64,000 nt of DNA, from positions 186,001 through 250,000 of the forward strand of contig JBLWGC010000051.1 in the NCBI GenBank assembly GCA_048772705.1. The letters are read 5' to 3'. Shown here piece after piece: positions 48,900 through 61,328 of this stretch; within the stretch, counting starts at the first letter, position 1, and each line of letters starts with the position of its first letter. The notes under the pieces were generated by a model. The model saw nothing but the letters and a program-made list of their open reading frames with translations. It had not been told where the DNA came from and ran no database searches. Source of the DNA: Leidyana gryllorum EB-2025a (taxonomy: Eukaryota > Apicomplexa). Position numbers and translations under genes: made by a program.

Positions 48900-49827
48900 A
48901 TGACCACAGAGAAAGTAGTTGCGTTGGTGGTAAGGCAGACAGAGGGAGATTGGGACCCCGGCTTCATTGTGCTTGACTTGGCAGTCTTCTCGTGACCTCC
49001 GTGGGTTCGAGGTTCTGTGGGCTACGCTGCAGTCGGACATACTGAAGCTCAAAGATGACGATGAGCGCTGTTTCTGGCACTGGGTGGCGTCAGCCGAGGC
49101 CACCGCTATCCTCGACTTTGCCTGGTCTCGACGTGACCCTGATGTCATGCTGCCCATAGACACCAAGGATGAGGTATTGACACTCGAAGCGATTGACATT
49201 CCCAACTCTCGATTGTAGGCAGGGTGGACAGCTCTACACGTGGCAGCAGCGTGTGCCTCGGAGGGTGCGGCTAAACAATTGATTCAGTACGGTGCGAATC
49301 CCCGAGAGGAACTTCACAACGGAAACACTCCACTGCATCTGGCGGCCAGCAAGAATTCACTCAAAATCTGTCAAGCTCTTGTGGAAGCCGTTACGGACAG
49401 GAAGGCCTATGTGAACCACACCAACCAATATGGGATGGCCGCCATTGCCAGAGCACTCGGGAGCGGGAAAATCCAAGTGGCGTTGTGGCTCAAAGATGAA
49501 GGGGCAAAACTGGACGATCGATCTGTGGCATCTGGAGACACACTGTTGCATCAAGCTGTGGTGAGTGCCACACACTTGTGGAAGCAGGATGGGTTTCAAT
49601 GAATGCTCTGCCCTTTTGTGACTCAGATTGATCGATGTCTTGAATCCATTCGATTTCTGTTGACTTATGCGCCCGAGTTGGCCGTTGTGGAGAACAATGT
49701 AAGACATTTGAGTAAGATTTATCAATTGGATACCTCGCTCCAGGTTGGTCGAGATGCATTGAGTTATGGTGATGGGAGTGTCAAGGCTATATTCACAGAA
49801 TTCTTCGACGAAAACGAGGCTAATTGA
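48900..49827 (+). CDS. PSMD10: Gankyrin-like proteasome assembly chaperone (PSMD10/Nas6)
   Basis: Ankyrin-repeat protein that in other eukaryotes binds the Rpt3 ATPase during 19S assembly. Exons are 48900-48929, 48985-49173, 49219-49560, 49627-49698 and 49744-49827. Repeats run in order: ERCFWHWVAS, DEAGWTALHVAA, NGNTPLHLAASKNSLKICQA, QYGMAAIARALGSG and SGDTLLHQAV. The spacing and DxxGWTxLHxAA/NGNTPLHxAASKN pattern match gankyrin best among ankyrin families. The first repeats are more degenerate than in animals. Assignment over a generic ankyrin protein is moderately secure. Confidence 0.75.
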
Positions 49828-49835
49828 CTAGCTAC

Positions 49836-51461
49836 TCACGTAGGAAGTCTCGTGTAGGGAGCTGAGACGTCCTTATGACGAAGTGCTTCAAGTAATGGAT
49901 CAATACCTTCTCTGAAGGATGCCGGCCATTCATGTTTTGTCTGATCGATGAGCTCCAAACATATTGTGGTCATCAAAGCCTCCAGCCTCTGCAGATCGCC
50001 TTCTAGGAACGTACGATTGACAGTGGCATCAATGGACAGACGCACCCAGGCACCCAGCAGTGGACAGAGCTTGCCGGGGGGATCGTTCATCGCACATGGG
50101 CTGAGCTTGTCTTCATCTCCAGGGCTCATATATGATTTTTTTAGGACATCATATACATCTAACCAGAACTTCTGTGCGATCGTTCTTGGTGGAAGTCCCT
50201 CTTCGGCCGTGGGCTCATCCGCTGGAGAATAATCAGTATTGCAGACAAAGTCAGCGACAAAGTGGCTGGCTATTTCGTCCACTTTAGTACTCTTCGCCTC
50301 CTCCACGGCCGAATCAAATTGTGAAACCACTGCCTCCCACCCCTCAGCGTCATAGAGAGGCCCTAATGGAATCTTCATTCTGTCGCTCAATACCAGGAGG
50401 TCATGCAGTACAAAGTCGTTCGTAGCCACTTCTTCTTTTGGCTCGCTGGTTAGCGACAGTTCGAGACAAGTTCGAGTGGACAGCAGTAACGCCTCGGTCA
50501 ACACTTGCTGCCGTAAGACACCCCGGAGTGCGGGGTCATTGGAATTATAGTATAGCTCACGAAGAGCACAATCCGCGAACCAGTCAGGCGCCTGCGTGGC
50601 AGCAGGACTGGGAGCGTAGTAATGGGGTTTGGTCCGGTCTACTTCACCCAAGGGTGGTGGACGGCCCTCGATCATGCTCTGCCAGCGCTCGCTCTCAAGC
50701 CGCGGCCACAGCCAGTCGGGAATGGCGTTCAGAAATTCGGCACTGCATTTTCGACGGCAGCAACATCGACAAACCGGTCCAACGAAGAAGTCGCAGTGTC
50801 GGAAGCGCAGTAGGAATACTCGATAAAGCAGGCGAAATGCCCGGGGAACCATGTTCTGGAGCACCGCTTCGTATATAATCTCGAAATACAGCGTCGTAAA
50901 GGCTGGTATCAACTCCGCCATCATCTCCGGCGTGAGCCGTGATCGTATTTCTAGAGTCAGAATCTTTTGATTGAAAGCTAGTATTCGCGGATTATGTCGC
51001 ACTAGCAGCCGCCAGTAGGATCGCAAGTCTCCTGCAAAGCGTGCCTCGTCTGCCAGACGAGCATATTCGTCCCAGAAAAACGCGGTGGCTGTAGCGCCGA
51101 GCCCTAAATGTCGTCAAGTGTCAAGTGGTCGGTGTGTGTGTGTGTACTTACTTCCGCTGCCCGCAGCGCCAGCTCGACATTCACGAGCCAGTTTGCACAC
51201 GTAGTTGAAGACGGTCCGGACCACTTGTGGACTCCATCGAGCATCTTTGAAGTGGGGCAGCACACCGACCGGCTGATATGCCTTGGCCACACGGGTTTCA
51301 AGCCCCGTGCTGATTAGCCTGTCGCATTCGTCCAAGGTCGGGTTGCGAGTGAATGAGTCCTGTCTGCGTGGCGATGGACTGTTTAGAGCCCAAAACTCGC
51401 GTATTACACATGCAAGCGCCTTGGTCCGGCCCTCAGCCACCTGATTCACAGGCGACCTCAT
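49836..51461 (-). CDS. Hypothetical alpha-helical protein
   Basis: Two exons joined by an intron at about 51101-51153 containing a ca/gt dinucleotide run. The product is about 530 residues, mostly helical and without signal or membrane segments. Notable are VRTVFNYVCKLAREC, SYWRLLVRHNPRILAFNQ and a basic Cys cluster (FFVGPVCRCCCRRKC). The C-terminal half is acidic and helical. Its stop lies 8 bp from the convergent gankyrin stop. No family recognised. Confidence 0.65.
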
Positions 51462-51517
51462 GGCGACAAATTTTTCGCATCATACCATTGTGTACGTCCG
51501 TCGTTACTACTCTATAC

Positions 51518-53618
51518 TCAGAACTTGAACTGCTTCTTCTTCTTCTTCTTCTCTTCGGTTTGTTTCCGACCTGCCAGGAACATTACGATGTGTGAGACCA
51601 CTTCCTCACCTTCCTGTCCACTAATTTCCTGAGCTTTACGATTAGCCTCGTCGTGTACTTTCAACTGCTCCTTGATCCCTTCCGGCGAGAAGTCGGATGG
51701 GGGCACTGATAACAATTGTTTCGGGTAGCTTTACACCAACACACCACTCACCTGCTTGAATCAGAGCGCTGGGCGTCGCCAATCCGCCTGTCAACAGACT
51801 TGCAGACAACACCTCCGAGGGAGGGGCCAATCCTCCAGGCAGCACGGGTAGAGTGCTGGTGATGGGAGTAGGCATTCCAACAAGGAGAGCTTGGGTGGGC
51901 TCGACACTCGGTGTGACAAATCCAGATGTTGTCGGTGGGACACTGCCTATACCACTCTCTAATGCTGTGGGCGGCAGAAGAGGCTCGGCCATTTGGGAAG
52001 AGCTTTCTTGTTCGCCGCCCGAATCGAGATTCTCGGCCTCTTCTTCAATAGGCTCATCCTCTGACTCTTCAGCCAAGCCTTCCAACAGCTCTCCCCAGAA
52101 ACTGGGTGGAGCCGCCTCCTCGGGGGTGGGCTCCTTGACCGGAGGCGTGGGCTCGGCGAAGACTTCTGGATACAGAGGGTTGCCAAACTGATCGCTGGGA
52201 GGTTTACCCCAGCCACCCTGGTGGAAGCCCCATTGAGCACCGAGGGGCAGCGGAGCATTCAGACCCGGTATCCTGAGATTCGGGTAGCTGGGCGGCGGTC
52301 CATATCGCTGCATCGTCAATAGCCATGGTGTCGGCGTGGTTGCCAATACAATGCCCAGGGCTTCTTTCAGCTTAGCAGACAGTTGACCGGGTCGGAACTG
52401 GCGCGTCTTTTCTTCGCGCTCCTTGCCTTCATAGTACAGCTCGCCGAAGGGGGTGAGCTCGGGTTTGGTGGCGTACTTGAAGAAAGCATCGTGTAAGGTT
52501 TGAAAGTCCACGTGCATTCGATTACTCTTTGGCCGACTCTTCTCCCTCTGCTTTTGTTTGAGTGACTTTTGGCTCTCTCGTTCCAGAATCGCTGCTCGAA
52601 TTTCGCCAATCTTAGTTTGCTCAATATATTCTGCGAGTTGCTGATCAAATTGGGCCGAATCGGAAGGTACTCACCGGGTAGTCTAAAGGGTGGTTTTTCG
52701 ATAGCGCGCTTTCCGCTGAGATACTTTCGCTTCTGATTCCAATGTACCGGGACTTTGACCGTATTCCTATATGCTTTGAGCCACACCAGCGTGTAAGGGT
52801 CAGGGGCGGTGACATCCCAGACTTCGACGACATCCGGCCGCGAGCAGTTCAATTTCAGTTCCGACACTGGAGGACGCGTCAACTCTTTCAACTTCTTTTT
52901 GCTCAGCTTAGCCACAGCTCCTCGTTTGGGTTTCGGCACCACCTCTCCCTCGAGCCGAGCCCGTAAAGACTGCTGCTCATCGTCACCCATAGTGACAGCT
53001 TCCTCATCGTCGCCTTGGGCCGCATCCTCGTCCACCTCCTCATTGGTGGTGCGCCGGACTGCCCTCTCCTCCAAAGCTGCATGACGCTTGAAGATCTCGG
53101 CGAACTCGCCCCAACTTGGGTCCTCCATGGGCTCGTCACCACCCTCGTCGGAATCGGATCCCGTGTCACTCTCAGAGACCTTCAATCCGTGCCCATCCAC
53201 CGGAGGCTGAATCAACGAGTACCAGTTGAGCATCTCATTAACAATCCACTCACCGGAACGTCTTCGCCATTGCCCCGCGCCAGTCGCAAGGTTTCCTGCA
53301 ATGCCTTGAGGCGGTGTGAGAGCGCTGAACAAACATTGAAGACAAGCCAGACGTTTTGCTGCTCTCACTTGGAGTTACAAACTCAGCTACGTCTCCCGCC
53401 GAGGGGCCCTCAGCGTTTATATCATCAGCTTCCTGTTTTGTCAGCAGAAGTCGCTCTTTGAGCTCCCGCTTCCGAGCTTTGCTCTGTTTACGCTTCTGAA
53501 AACAACTTTATCCAATGTAACCAGCCACTCAACTCACAAGTGACCTTTTGAGTCTCTCTGCGGCTTTCGGGTCAGTCTTCCTCAAGACCTTCACCTGCCC
53601 CGCAATCCCCTCCGCCAT
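51518..53618 (-). CDS. SF3B2: Splicing factor SF3b subunit 2 (SAP145/Cus1)
   Basis: U2 snRNP SF3b component acting at the branch point. The ATG at 53618 opens a short exon (MAEGIAGQVKVLRK), then KQSKARKRELKERL. Acidic segments lead to the conserved core: PPVSELKLNCSRPDVVEVWD, HWNQKRKYLSGKRAIEKPPF, EYIEQTKIGEIRAAILERE, TLHDAFFKYATKPELTPFGE, LYYEGKE, then PPPSYPNLRIPGLNAPLP and GGWGKPPSDQFGNPLYP. The end is a Lys run and QFKF, matching the EFKF end of human SF3B2. At least five short introns; the one after FRLP uses an acceptor at ctcgcag. The start is 26 bp from a divergent start. Confidence 0.95.
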
Positions 53619-53644
53619 ACCAAAAAAATTTAGCGTATCGTACT

Positions 53645-56600
53645 ATGCCTATCGCAGCCAGTGTACGCGCTGACAAATCAATGGATCTCCAACTTGAGAC
53701 TACCTCCACTGGCGGCGAAGCTACTCTTAAACCGGAGAGCACTGCCAAAATTACACGCCGTGCTAAAGCTGTGTGTGTTATGCCTGCTGCTGGGTCCAAT
53801 GTGAAACGAATCGAAGCAGAACCCGACGCAAAGCTCCTCACCCGCGCCAAGGCCGCCGCTGTCAGAAAAGATAGTGCGTCCGCTGGCAAAAATGCGGTAA
53901 AGGTGCCGAAAGTCGCCAAAACGATCTCAGGCCCGCGCCACAAAGTTAGCAATAATGTAGACACCCGCAAGCTTGCCAATGATGTACACGATACCGAATT
54001 ATCCAATGATCACCAACCCTCGCGCGTCGATCGAAAGGCTGCGCCTAAACATGCAACTAAGCGCTCTGCAAAGTCTGGCCGAGCTCCCAAGTTGAGCTCT
54101 CCCTTACCCACTCAATCGGCGCCTGACGATACCCTCTTGCCCGGCGCGTCAGCCCCCTCCTCTCCCGAACTACCTGCCCAGCCATCCAAGTCCAAAGCAA
54201 AACCAAAGTTGCTCTCCCGAGGCTCCAAAAGAGCCTTAGAGGCTACCAAGAGTACACCGGCCAATTTGCCGGAGGGTGTCACAGATGACGTAGAGTCGCC
54301 ATCTAAGGGCACGAAACGGCGCCGAGTCGTAACGACTCGGAATGCTCCGTCCACACGAGGGATCACCGAAGTGACAGCTTCTTCGGGGGGAGATTCTGCG
54401 GAGATGAAGAAAACGGTCACAAAGTTGCCAAAGGCTTCACAGGGTCGGCGGATCAATGCTGATTCGAATCCGTCTTCCGACACCAAAGCTGAAGCGTCAA
54501 ATGCTGCTCGAGGGGTGAAAGCGCCATTCTCAGCTTCAACTGGCGCTGTCACCCGCAAGAAACGAGCTCAAAATCTCAAAGACCGTACAATGGATAACAA
54601 AGCAGAGCCAGCGGGCGACCCTGGTTCACTGGCTACCGAGACGAGAAATGCCAAACCAGATCTTGACGGCAGAGCAGCCGGAAATGGAATTGTCAAAGTA
54701 GAACCAGGTCCGCCCCCGGAACCCCAACCAGGCGTGGAGCCAAGTTCTCCCAAAATCCCAAGAAGAGGAGGCAGGGATGGCGGAAAAGGTCGGAAAGACC
54801 ATGTACAACCAGAGAAGGAGTTAAAGGGGGATGACGTGAAGAAAAGCCCCAAAGATGTTCAGCAACGCTCGAGTAAAACCCTGAAACGCTCTGGGAAGCT
54901 GCATGGTGCCCCTGCCGGTCGTGCAGCTACTAAAACGGCCCGAGAGAAAGTACACAGCCCCTCCGACTTGACAATCCCGCCTGCCTGCGAGCCCAACGCT
55001 GAACAAGACTCAGTACCGGGTGGTGTGCTCGACCGGACCGAACATGCCGCAAACGACGTAGAAGCGTCAGGCCAGACCCATGCATTGAACAATGCAAGTC
55101 CGGACGAGATTGCATCGACGTCCAAACGATGTGTGCCGCCGAAATCGAAGGCTGAGAGTCTTTGCACCAACAGTCGGCAGCGACCTCCGTCGCCTCACAT
55201 GCAACCCGCCAAAGCCAAGGGACGCGGAGCGATATCTGAGAAAGCAACGTCCGAGGCACTCCCTGCCCCGGCGTCGAACCTCACCACCCCTCCCAAGACG
55301 CGCGCTGAGTTAAAGAAGACCTATATAGCTCGGAAAACTCCGCCTTCTGTACCTCCCAGTCCCGCTGCGGCGGCCACTGAACCTGTTCCGCCTACCACAG
55401 TGGGATCCGGCAAGAGTGGAACCCTCGGTGGAAGACGTACAGGTCGTCCCAAGCGACACCCTGGGGACATTCCCTCCATCGAAGAGATCCCCACACTTGT
55501 CGATTCTGCTCCTCCTCAGTTGGACGGAGAGGATCCCCCCATTGCCACTACCAAAGGCAACGCCGCTCGTGGGTCGAAGAGAGGCGGGGTCAAGAGGACA
55601 CTTGCCAAGACGACACCGTTGGGAGTATCAAACCAATCTCCGTCCTTATCTCTATCTGCCAGCTCGAAAGAAGCCCAGAAAACCAGGAATGTGAAGGAAG
55701 CTTCTCTCAATGCGGGTGCTGCAGAAGAAGATTCCAACCGCTCACCATCCGGGAAAAAAACAGGCTCTCCTGACTCTTCCTCAAGCGCACACGACCCTCA
55801 AAAAGGCTCAGCACCGGGTAAGCTGAAATGAGGTGAGGGCTCCATTTGGCGTCAGACAGAGCCCAAAATTGATCTGCGAATCGTTCCGGACTTGTCTTTC
55901 CCACTTATAGCTCAGGGCAACTCCATAGTTGTACCAATTGCATCTGACGCCTCGGCGTTGCCAGCGCCATCTCGCTCTGGCGGAGTGGTTGGTGTTTGTT
56001 TTCCTGCAAGCGAGGAACTCAATGAAGATGGCCACTTGATCGCAGAGGTTGGGTCACAGAGGGAGTTGCCACTCTTTCCTGATACCGAATATTGCAGTAG
56101 TCCAAACCTTCCTTCACAGCAGCACACGTGTGTGCCTCCTGCAATCAAGTGTTTAACCCCGTCTCCCGGACGCTCGGAGCCGTTTGGACTTCAGCCTACC
56201 ACTCCCTCGGCGGACGCCGACGGAGCCATGACGCGGGTTGCGCGGTCTGCTGGCCGTAGCAAGGCTCGGGCGAGCCCTACCGTGTCCAAGAAACGGACTA
56301 CCCCCACTACTGCGCAAGCAGCGTCCAAAGGCAGGGGTCGCGGTGTGGCCAGGAATCGTCTCGACGTCACCCAGCCAACCAAGGGTCAAGAGAGTGTGGA
56401 ATCTGACAAGCGAGATCCTTCCCCTGCAGTGACTCGGAAACGCAGTCAGATAGGCAGCGAAGCCGATCGTGTTCCACGCAAGAATCGCAATTCCGTCGTA
56501 GATTCCCCGATGCCAGGAGCCAAACGGCCTCTGCCCAATGTGAAGTCATCAGCATCGCCTCCGTCGCGCAAACGGGCCAGGAACAACGGCCCCTGCGGAA

Positions 56601-57429
56601 CAGACGCTTCGCCAGATCATCACATGGAAGAAGGAAGTGGCCCTCGATCCATGGAGGAATTGGCGAGACCCGGGGGAGGCAATGTGGCTGGGCCGAACAC
56701 ACCAGAGTGGAAGAGTGTCGGCCCACGACTGAAAGCGGAATCGAATGAGATAAATTCAGAGGAGGAAAGTGATGAGGAGATTGAGGATCTAAAATTGGCT
56801 GGCAAGGCAGATCTTGGTTTCGGCTCAGATCCGCTTTGTCAATCCTATGAAAGTGTGCTTGTGTCCACTGCGGAGGGTGGCCCATCGGTGCAGACACTGG
56901 GAACGTCCGACGACCATGAGACACTGAATCCCGTTCGGCGCGACAACACCATGCACTTGGAGATGTTGGAGAGCGTGCGGGGGCTTCAAGCAGTGATCAA
57001 ACGTACCGAAGCGCGAATAGCGACATTGGAAGCGCAGTTTGTCGCCACCAGGTGAGAGTGCTGCTTGTGTTGGCTGGAAACGCACACTCTGCTAGTGAGG
57101 GGGAGATCCGACCGCTTCGACCACTCGTGAGGAGTCAAAGCAGGTGTAGTGAACTGGCAACAATGCCCAACGGGGAGTCCACTGGCGACTTAATGCAGAA
57201 CTTCGAGAGTGGTGAAGCCTATCTGTACCGGTAAGCTCGAATCCATATTACGTGAGATACGCACTACTGCAGTCGATGGGCAAGTGCGACGTCGCAGACG
57301 AAAGGACGGAGCCTCGAATTGAAGCGGGTAGAAGATGTGACACTGGGTGAAAACATGTTCTCATTGACATCCATGACATCCGAAGCGGCCAGCAGAGTTT
57401 TCAAGACTCAAAACACTTTAGGTAGTTAG
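53645..57429 (+). CDS. Large disordered nuclear protein with AT-hook-like motifs
   Basis: I join the 728-codon first exon (53645-55818) across a 92-nt intron to a second long exon (55911 to about 57053), followed by two small exons ending at 57429. The product is about 1,200 residues, nearly all Ser/Pro/Lys/Ala-rich and without globular patterning. AT-hook-like tracts occur (GGRRTGRPKRHPGD, SKGRGRGVARNR) along with many bipartite nuclear localisation signals. A short coiled coil lies near the end (LEMLESVRGLQAVIKRTEAR). A chromatin or nucleolar scaffold is the likeliest role. The open frame over such length and the consistent splice phases support it as real. Confidence 0.65.
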
Positions 57430-57470
57430 CCAAAAGCTCTGTCTATTCCGTTTCGCTCCTTGATTTTCCA

Positions 57471-59212
57471 CTATGCTCTTTCGGCCTCAAGCGTTGCTGG
57501 AGTCAACTGGATTCGGGTCATGTCAATGGTCTGCACGGTATTAAGCAGCTCTTGGACTCTCTGATTTTGCTTGATATACTGATTGATGAAGATATCATTT
57601 GGAGGCTGAGTCTGATACGAGCAAAATGTGACATTTTTGATCCTCCTCAGCTTTTCTCACCATGACATGCACACTGTCATCATCGACGATGAAGTCCACG
57701 ACAGGTGCTGAACGAGGATTGTGAGCACCGCCTACGCGTACGGAAAGGAGCTCTGCTCTGACGATCTCCTTGATGTCCTCGCTGTCCCCTTGCAAGTTCA
57801 TGAGGGTGGCCAGTTTCTGCAAGGAAGTCGATTAAGAGCCAACCATATGGACGGATACTTACACTCAGAGAGACGTTATTGTACAACTTGGCAAAGGAGA
57901 GCAACTGCTCGGCTCTGTGTTGCTGGCCCACATCTTTCATGAACACCGAAGCTTGGCGTTGTAGGATGTCTGAGGACTGTTGCATTTGCACCAACTCCAA
58001 CCGCATTTTCTGGTCCCAGCAAGCCGGAGAGACGAACTCAGGACAAACACGTTTGAAGAGCTCAAAGAAAGCTTCCTCGTTATCGCCTTGGAGTCTGCAA
58101 CACGAATTGTGGATTGGTTTCATTGCTTCCAACACTCACTTATACAACCGATCACGATAGGACTCGCGGATCTTGCTCATGATGAACTCGTCAGGTTTCA
58201 CATCGTGACTCATGTGATCACAGATGATGATGAGTGTGTAGAGTTTATCCAAGCAAATCTCCATCGTATCCTTCGCGGACGAGTTGGCATACGCAAAATA
58301 TCCCTTGGACTTGGTGGACAGAGTGAGAATCTGACTGGCGGTCTTGGCTGCTTCCACGTAACGCTTGGACATCATTTGAGCGAAAGCAAGGTTATAGTGG
58401 AGAGTGGTGTGGCAGGCCGGAACCTTCAAGGATGCGCTGTTTGCGCCGAGTTGGAAGTGTTTTACACATTCCAGTGCGCTTCCATAGTCACAAACCATGT
58501 TGTTCAACCTGGCGGGCTATAAGGCAAAGCGTTTTGTTGAAGTAACTTACTTGAGCAAGGCTACTGTAGCGAAGTAACCCATGTAGTCGCCGATGGAGGC
58601 GTTTGCGGGCAGAACGCCTTTGTTTCGTCGGAGGGTTTCCTCAATCTCGGAGGTCTTGACAAATGAGTAGACGATATTCAAAACAGTGCGTGGATCCCAC
58701 AAGGTGGTGAGACTTTCATTTTCTTCTGGCGAGCAGGGTCTAGTGGTCTGGTTGGCGATGGAATGAATAAGCTTCCATTTGCGTCGTTGACTTTCGGCGA
58801 ATTGATTGACGAAGCCGTCAAACATGTCCCAAACCCATTGGAGGGGCAGAGCCACTGGATTCTCAACCACGGCGGCGTATTCGTTGCTGAGGAAGAACTC
58901 GAAGAGGATCAAAAAGTTGGGCCAGGCAACCATACGGTTGCTCCAGGTGATGTTGTCACTACCGCGACTGAAGATGTGCCTCAACGAGAGCCATTGATAC
59001 AAATGGAGCACGAGTTGGTGCTCTTTGCCCATTTCCCGATAGTACTCGCCCGCCTCCTCAGCCGTGGGCCAGACGTGATCCCCAGAATAGTGTTTGTCCG
59101 AAACCGCTTGGAAGTCATGCTCGTACAACCTCTGCAAGCCTTCGACGTCCCTGTGCCATAAATGGTCGTAGAGGTCCCGGAGGAACTTCTGAGTATCCAC
59201 AGGCAAGTTCAT
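57471..59212 (-). CDS. EIF3L: Translation initiation factor eIF3 subunit L
   Basis: PCI-domain subunit of the eIF3 complex on the 40S ribosome. Start ATG 59212. Family blocks in order: FLRDLYDHLWHRDVEGLQRL, YYREMGKEHQLVLHLYQWLS, WVWDMFDGFVNQFAE, GYFATVALLK, a tetratricopeptide-like LHYNLAFAQMMSKRYVEAAK, EEAFFELFKRVCPEFVSP and a C-terminal PCI winged helix (MNLQGDSEDIKEIVRAEL). Four or more introns of 40-50 nt separate them. The last joins VHVM to TQPPNDIFINQYIKQ and removes an otherwise premature stop at 57595. Length about 530 residues, normal for the family. Confidence 0.93.
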
Positions 59213-59301
59213 GCTCCGTAGCCTCCAAAAAGTTTTTTTGGTCCGGATTTTGTGTTGGTAGGTGACTACCACTCGAAGTGCTCTATTTTTGTATTGGCAA
59301 A

Positions 59302-60617
59302 ATGGGGGATCCTTATTCACCCAAGTTGTTGATCGTGGAAGTGAAGACAGTCAGTAACGTTAAGGGTAGCGTGAGTGCTTGATCACCACTAATTCACACT
59401 CATGTCGTCAGGGATTTTCGGTTGAATTGGAATTATTCGGAAAGCGACACACCGCTACCCCTAAGCAAGATGCTGTTGTGACGGCTGCTCTTTTCTTCAA
59501 GGATCAGCAAGCCACATTCCCATTTACGAATACGGGAACCATTGAGTAAGTCCCTTCGTGTAAAGAAATGCGGCCACGTTTTGATGCCGACAGGTTTACT
59601 ATTCTTAAGGATGGTAGACGATATGCCCAAGGCAGTTTCTTTCTCGGAACGTTGCGCGATAACTTTGATCAAGTGATTACGCGCCAATGCACGGTGAGAG
59701 ATGGTCGATAGGTATTGGTCGAATGTCAGCAGCTGGACTGGGCGAATCCGGATAGCCACAAATATACTGACCCCAAGCCGATGATTAGCTTTTCTATCCA
59801 AGTTGATCCGCCCGCTCCGACCAACTTGCAGGCGTCTGTCTGGAATCAGAATGACATTATGAATGATTTAATGACTTCTCAACCAGACAGGCTTTTGTTA
59901 CGACCCCCGCCTGGAAAGAGCGATCTTGCTGTAAGCACAAATGATCTATTCCCTCCAAATCTTCCTCGCCCAACACAGTGCGACAGTATGTGGACTGGAT
60001 TGGCTGCTGCGTCCATAGCACCGGGGGGGGTTGACTTTGGCAAGCTCAAGGATCAGCAAAAACCGCCGAGGCAGCAAGAGATGGCTCCCCCGCTGTCTCC
60101 CCATGAGCCAATGGGATCTCCTCACCAGCGGCCCCCTCCACAACAAGCGGGTGCATACCCTCCGCAGTACTCTGGTTACCCTCCGCAAACTGGATACCCT
60201 CACACAAGTGGAGGATACCCGCAGCACCCCGGTGGTGGCCTGCCAAGGGGCAAGTACCCTCAACCAGGCCCCAACGGGAGCGGATATGGGGGCTACCCTC
60301 CTCCAGGCGGATTCCCTCCCCAAGGCTACCCCTATCCTTATCCTCCTCCTCATAACAGTTATGGGCAGCCTCCCTATCCCCCAGGCGGGTACTATCCATA
60401 TCCTCGCCCACCGATGGCGCAACCCCATATGATGTATAATGGTCCCCCTATGTCTCCTCATCCGTCTTCCGCTCGTGATCAGTTACAGCATCAATCGAGT
60501 GAAGGTGGAAAGGGCGAGAAGAGTAAGTACACCAAAGGTTTCAAGGGTTTATGGCCTCTCAGAGAGCGGCATGGTGGACAGAGTGAAGAAACTGATAAGC
60601 AGAAGAGACGGCGGTGA
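59302..60617 (+). CDS. C2-like protein with Pro/Gly/Tyr-rich tail
   Basis: Short exons encode an N-terminal beta-sandwich-like domain of about 150 residues (PKLLIVEVKTVSNVKG, FSVELELFGKRHTATPKQDA, ATFPFTNTGTIEFTILKDGR, PMISFSIQV) resembling a C2 domain, though calcium-binding Asp residues are not evident. From about residue 230 the sequence becomes a Pro/Gly/Tyr repeat tail (YPPQYSGYPPQTGYP-type units). It ends in a basic, Lys-rich segment. Tails of this kind occur in annexin A7 and other membrane-associated or condensate-forming proteins. The intron before QLDWANPDS is about 36 nt. Role unknown. Confidence 0.6.
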
Positions 60618-60735
60618 CAGTGTTCAGGTTGTTGCGGATTCTGCACCGGAGTACCAACAAGAGAACAACGATCCCCGGATTCCCTTCCAGTCATGGCAAC
60701 GCCGACGCTAATAGGGAATTTGTAGACGCTCAGAA

Positions 60736-61302
60736 TTACTCGTTCTCCAAACATGCTGCTCTCTTGCTCTCCAACAGACTCAAAGCGCTTTGTGCTGTTT
60801 TGAACCATTGGAACCATAGGTCACGAGCCATTTCAATGTCTTGGGCGGTGTAAATGACCTCTGTAGAATCTTGATCAGCGTTTTGTGCCAGTATGGTAGC
60901 AATAAAATGATCTTCAAGGGTGAAACCGGGAGGAACTGCTGCTAACTTCTGCTTGTACTCACTCCAAACCACCTCTGCCATTCGTTCAGATGCCTGAAGA
61001 TCGTCTTGTGCTTGTAGAACAGCTGGTAACTCAGTAGAATAAGCAGCGCACGCTACTTCTTCAAGATGTTCACCAATACTTCCGTTGTTCAGAGATCCGA
61101 AAAGCACCACATTTTCACCGCGTACTATCATACAACCCACATACAAGTCTGCAAATGAGTGCAGATCAGTGGGATGGTACAGTCGTTGGACGGCACGGTC
61201 TAGTAGCAGATTTCCAAAATGGTCGAAAGCCTTGAGGATCCCCCGAAAGGTCTTGCCATCCCTCAGCAACACCAATATGAGCTTCTCGTTCTCCTCTTCC
61301 AT
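60736..61302 (-). CDS. LSM1: LSm1-like mRNA-decay protein with long C-terminal extension
   Basis: Cytoplasmic LSm1-7 ring subunit for decapping of deadenylated mRNA. The Sm1 motif reads EEENEKLILVLLRDGKTFRG and ILKAFDHFGNLLLDRAVQRL; Sm2 reads GCMIVRGENVVLFGSL. This agrees with LSm1 (VLLRDGRTLIG, VVRGENVVLLG) more than other LSm proteins. After Sm2 there are about 115 further residues, predicted helical (DDLQASERMAEVVWSEYKQK, DLWFQWFKTAQSALSL), longer than the usual LSm1 tail. Start chosen at the first ATG, 26 bp after the phosphatase stop. Confidence 0.85.
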   Translation of the reverse strand: MEEENEKLILVLLRDGKTFRGILKAFDHFGNLLLDRAVQRLYHPTDLHSFADLYVGCMIVRGENVVLFGSLNNGSIGEHLEEVACAAYSTELPAVLQAQDDLQASERMAEVVWSEYKQKLAAVPPGFTLEDHFIATILAQNADQDSTEVIYTAQDIEMARDLWFQWFKTAQSALSLLESKRAACLENE

Positions 61303-61328
61303 AAGAAAAGTGAGTGCGACACGCACAA

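Noticed and set aside
57595-57822. Stop at 57595 as the end of eIF3L
   Set aside because: A 49-nt GT-AG intron starting after VHVM restores the frame and adds a plausible helical C-terminus ending at 57471.
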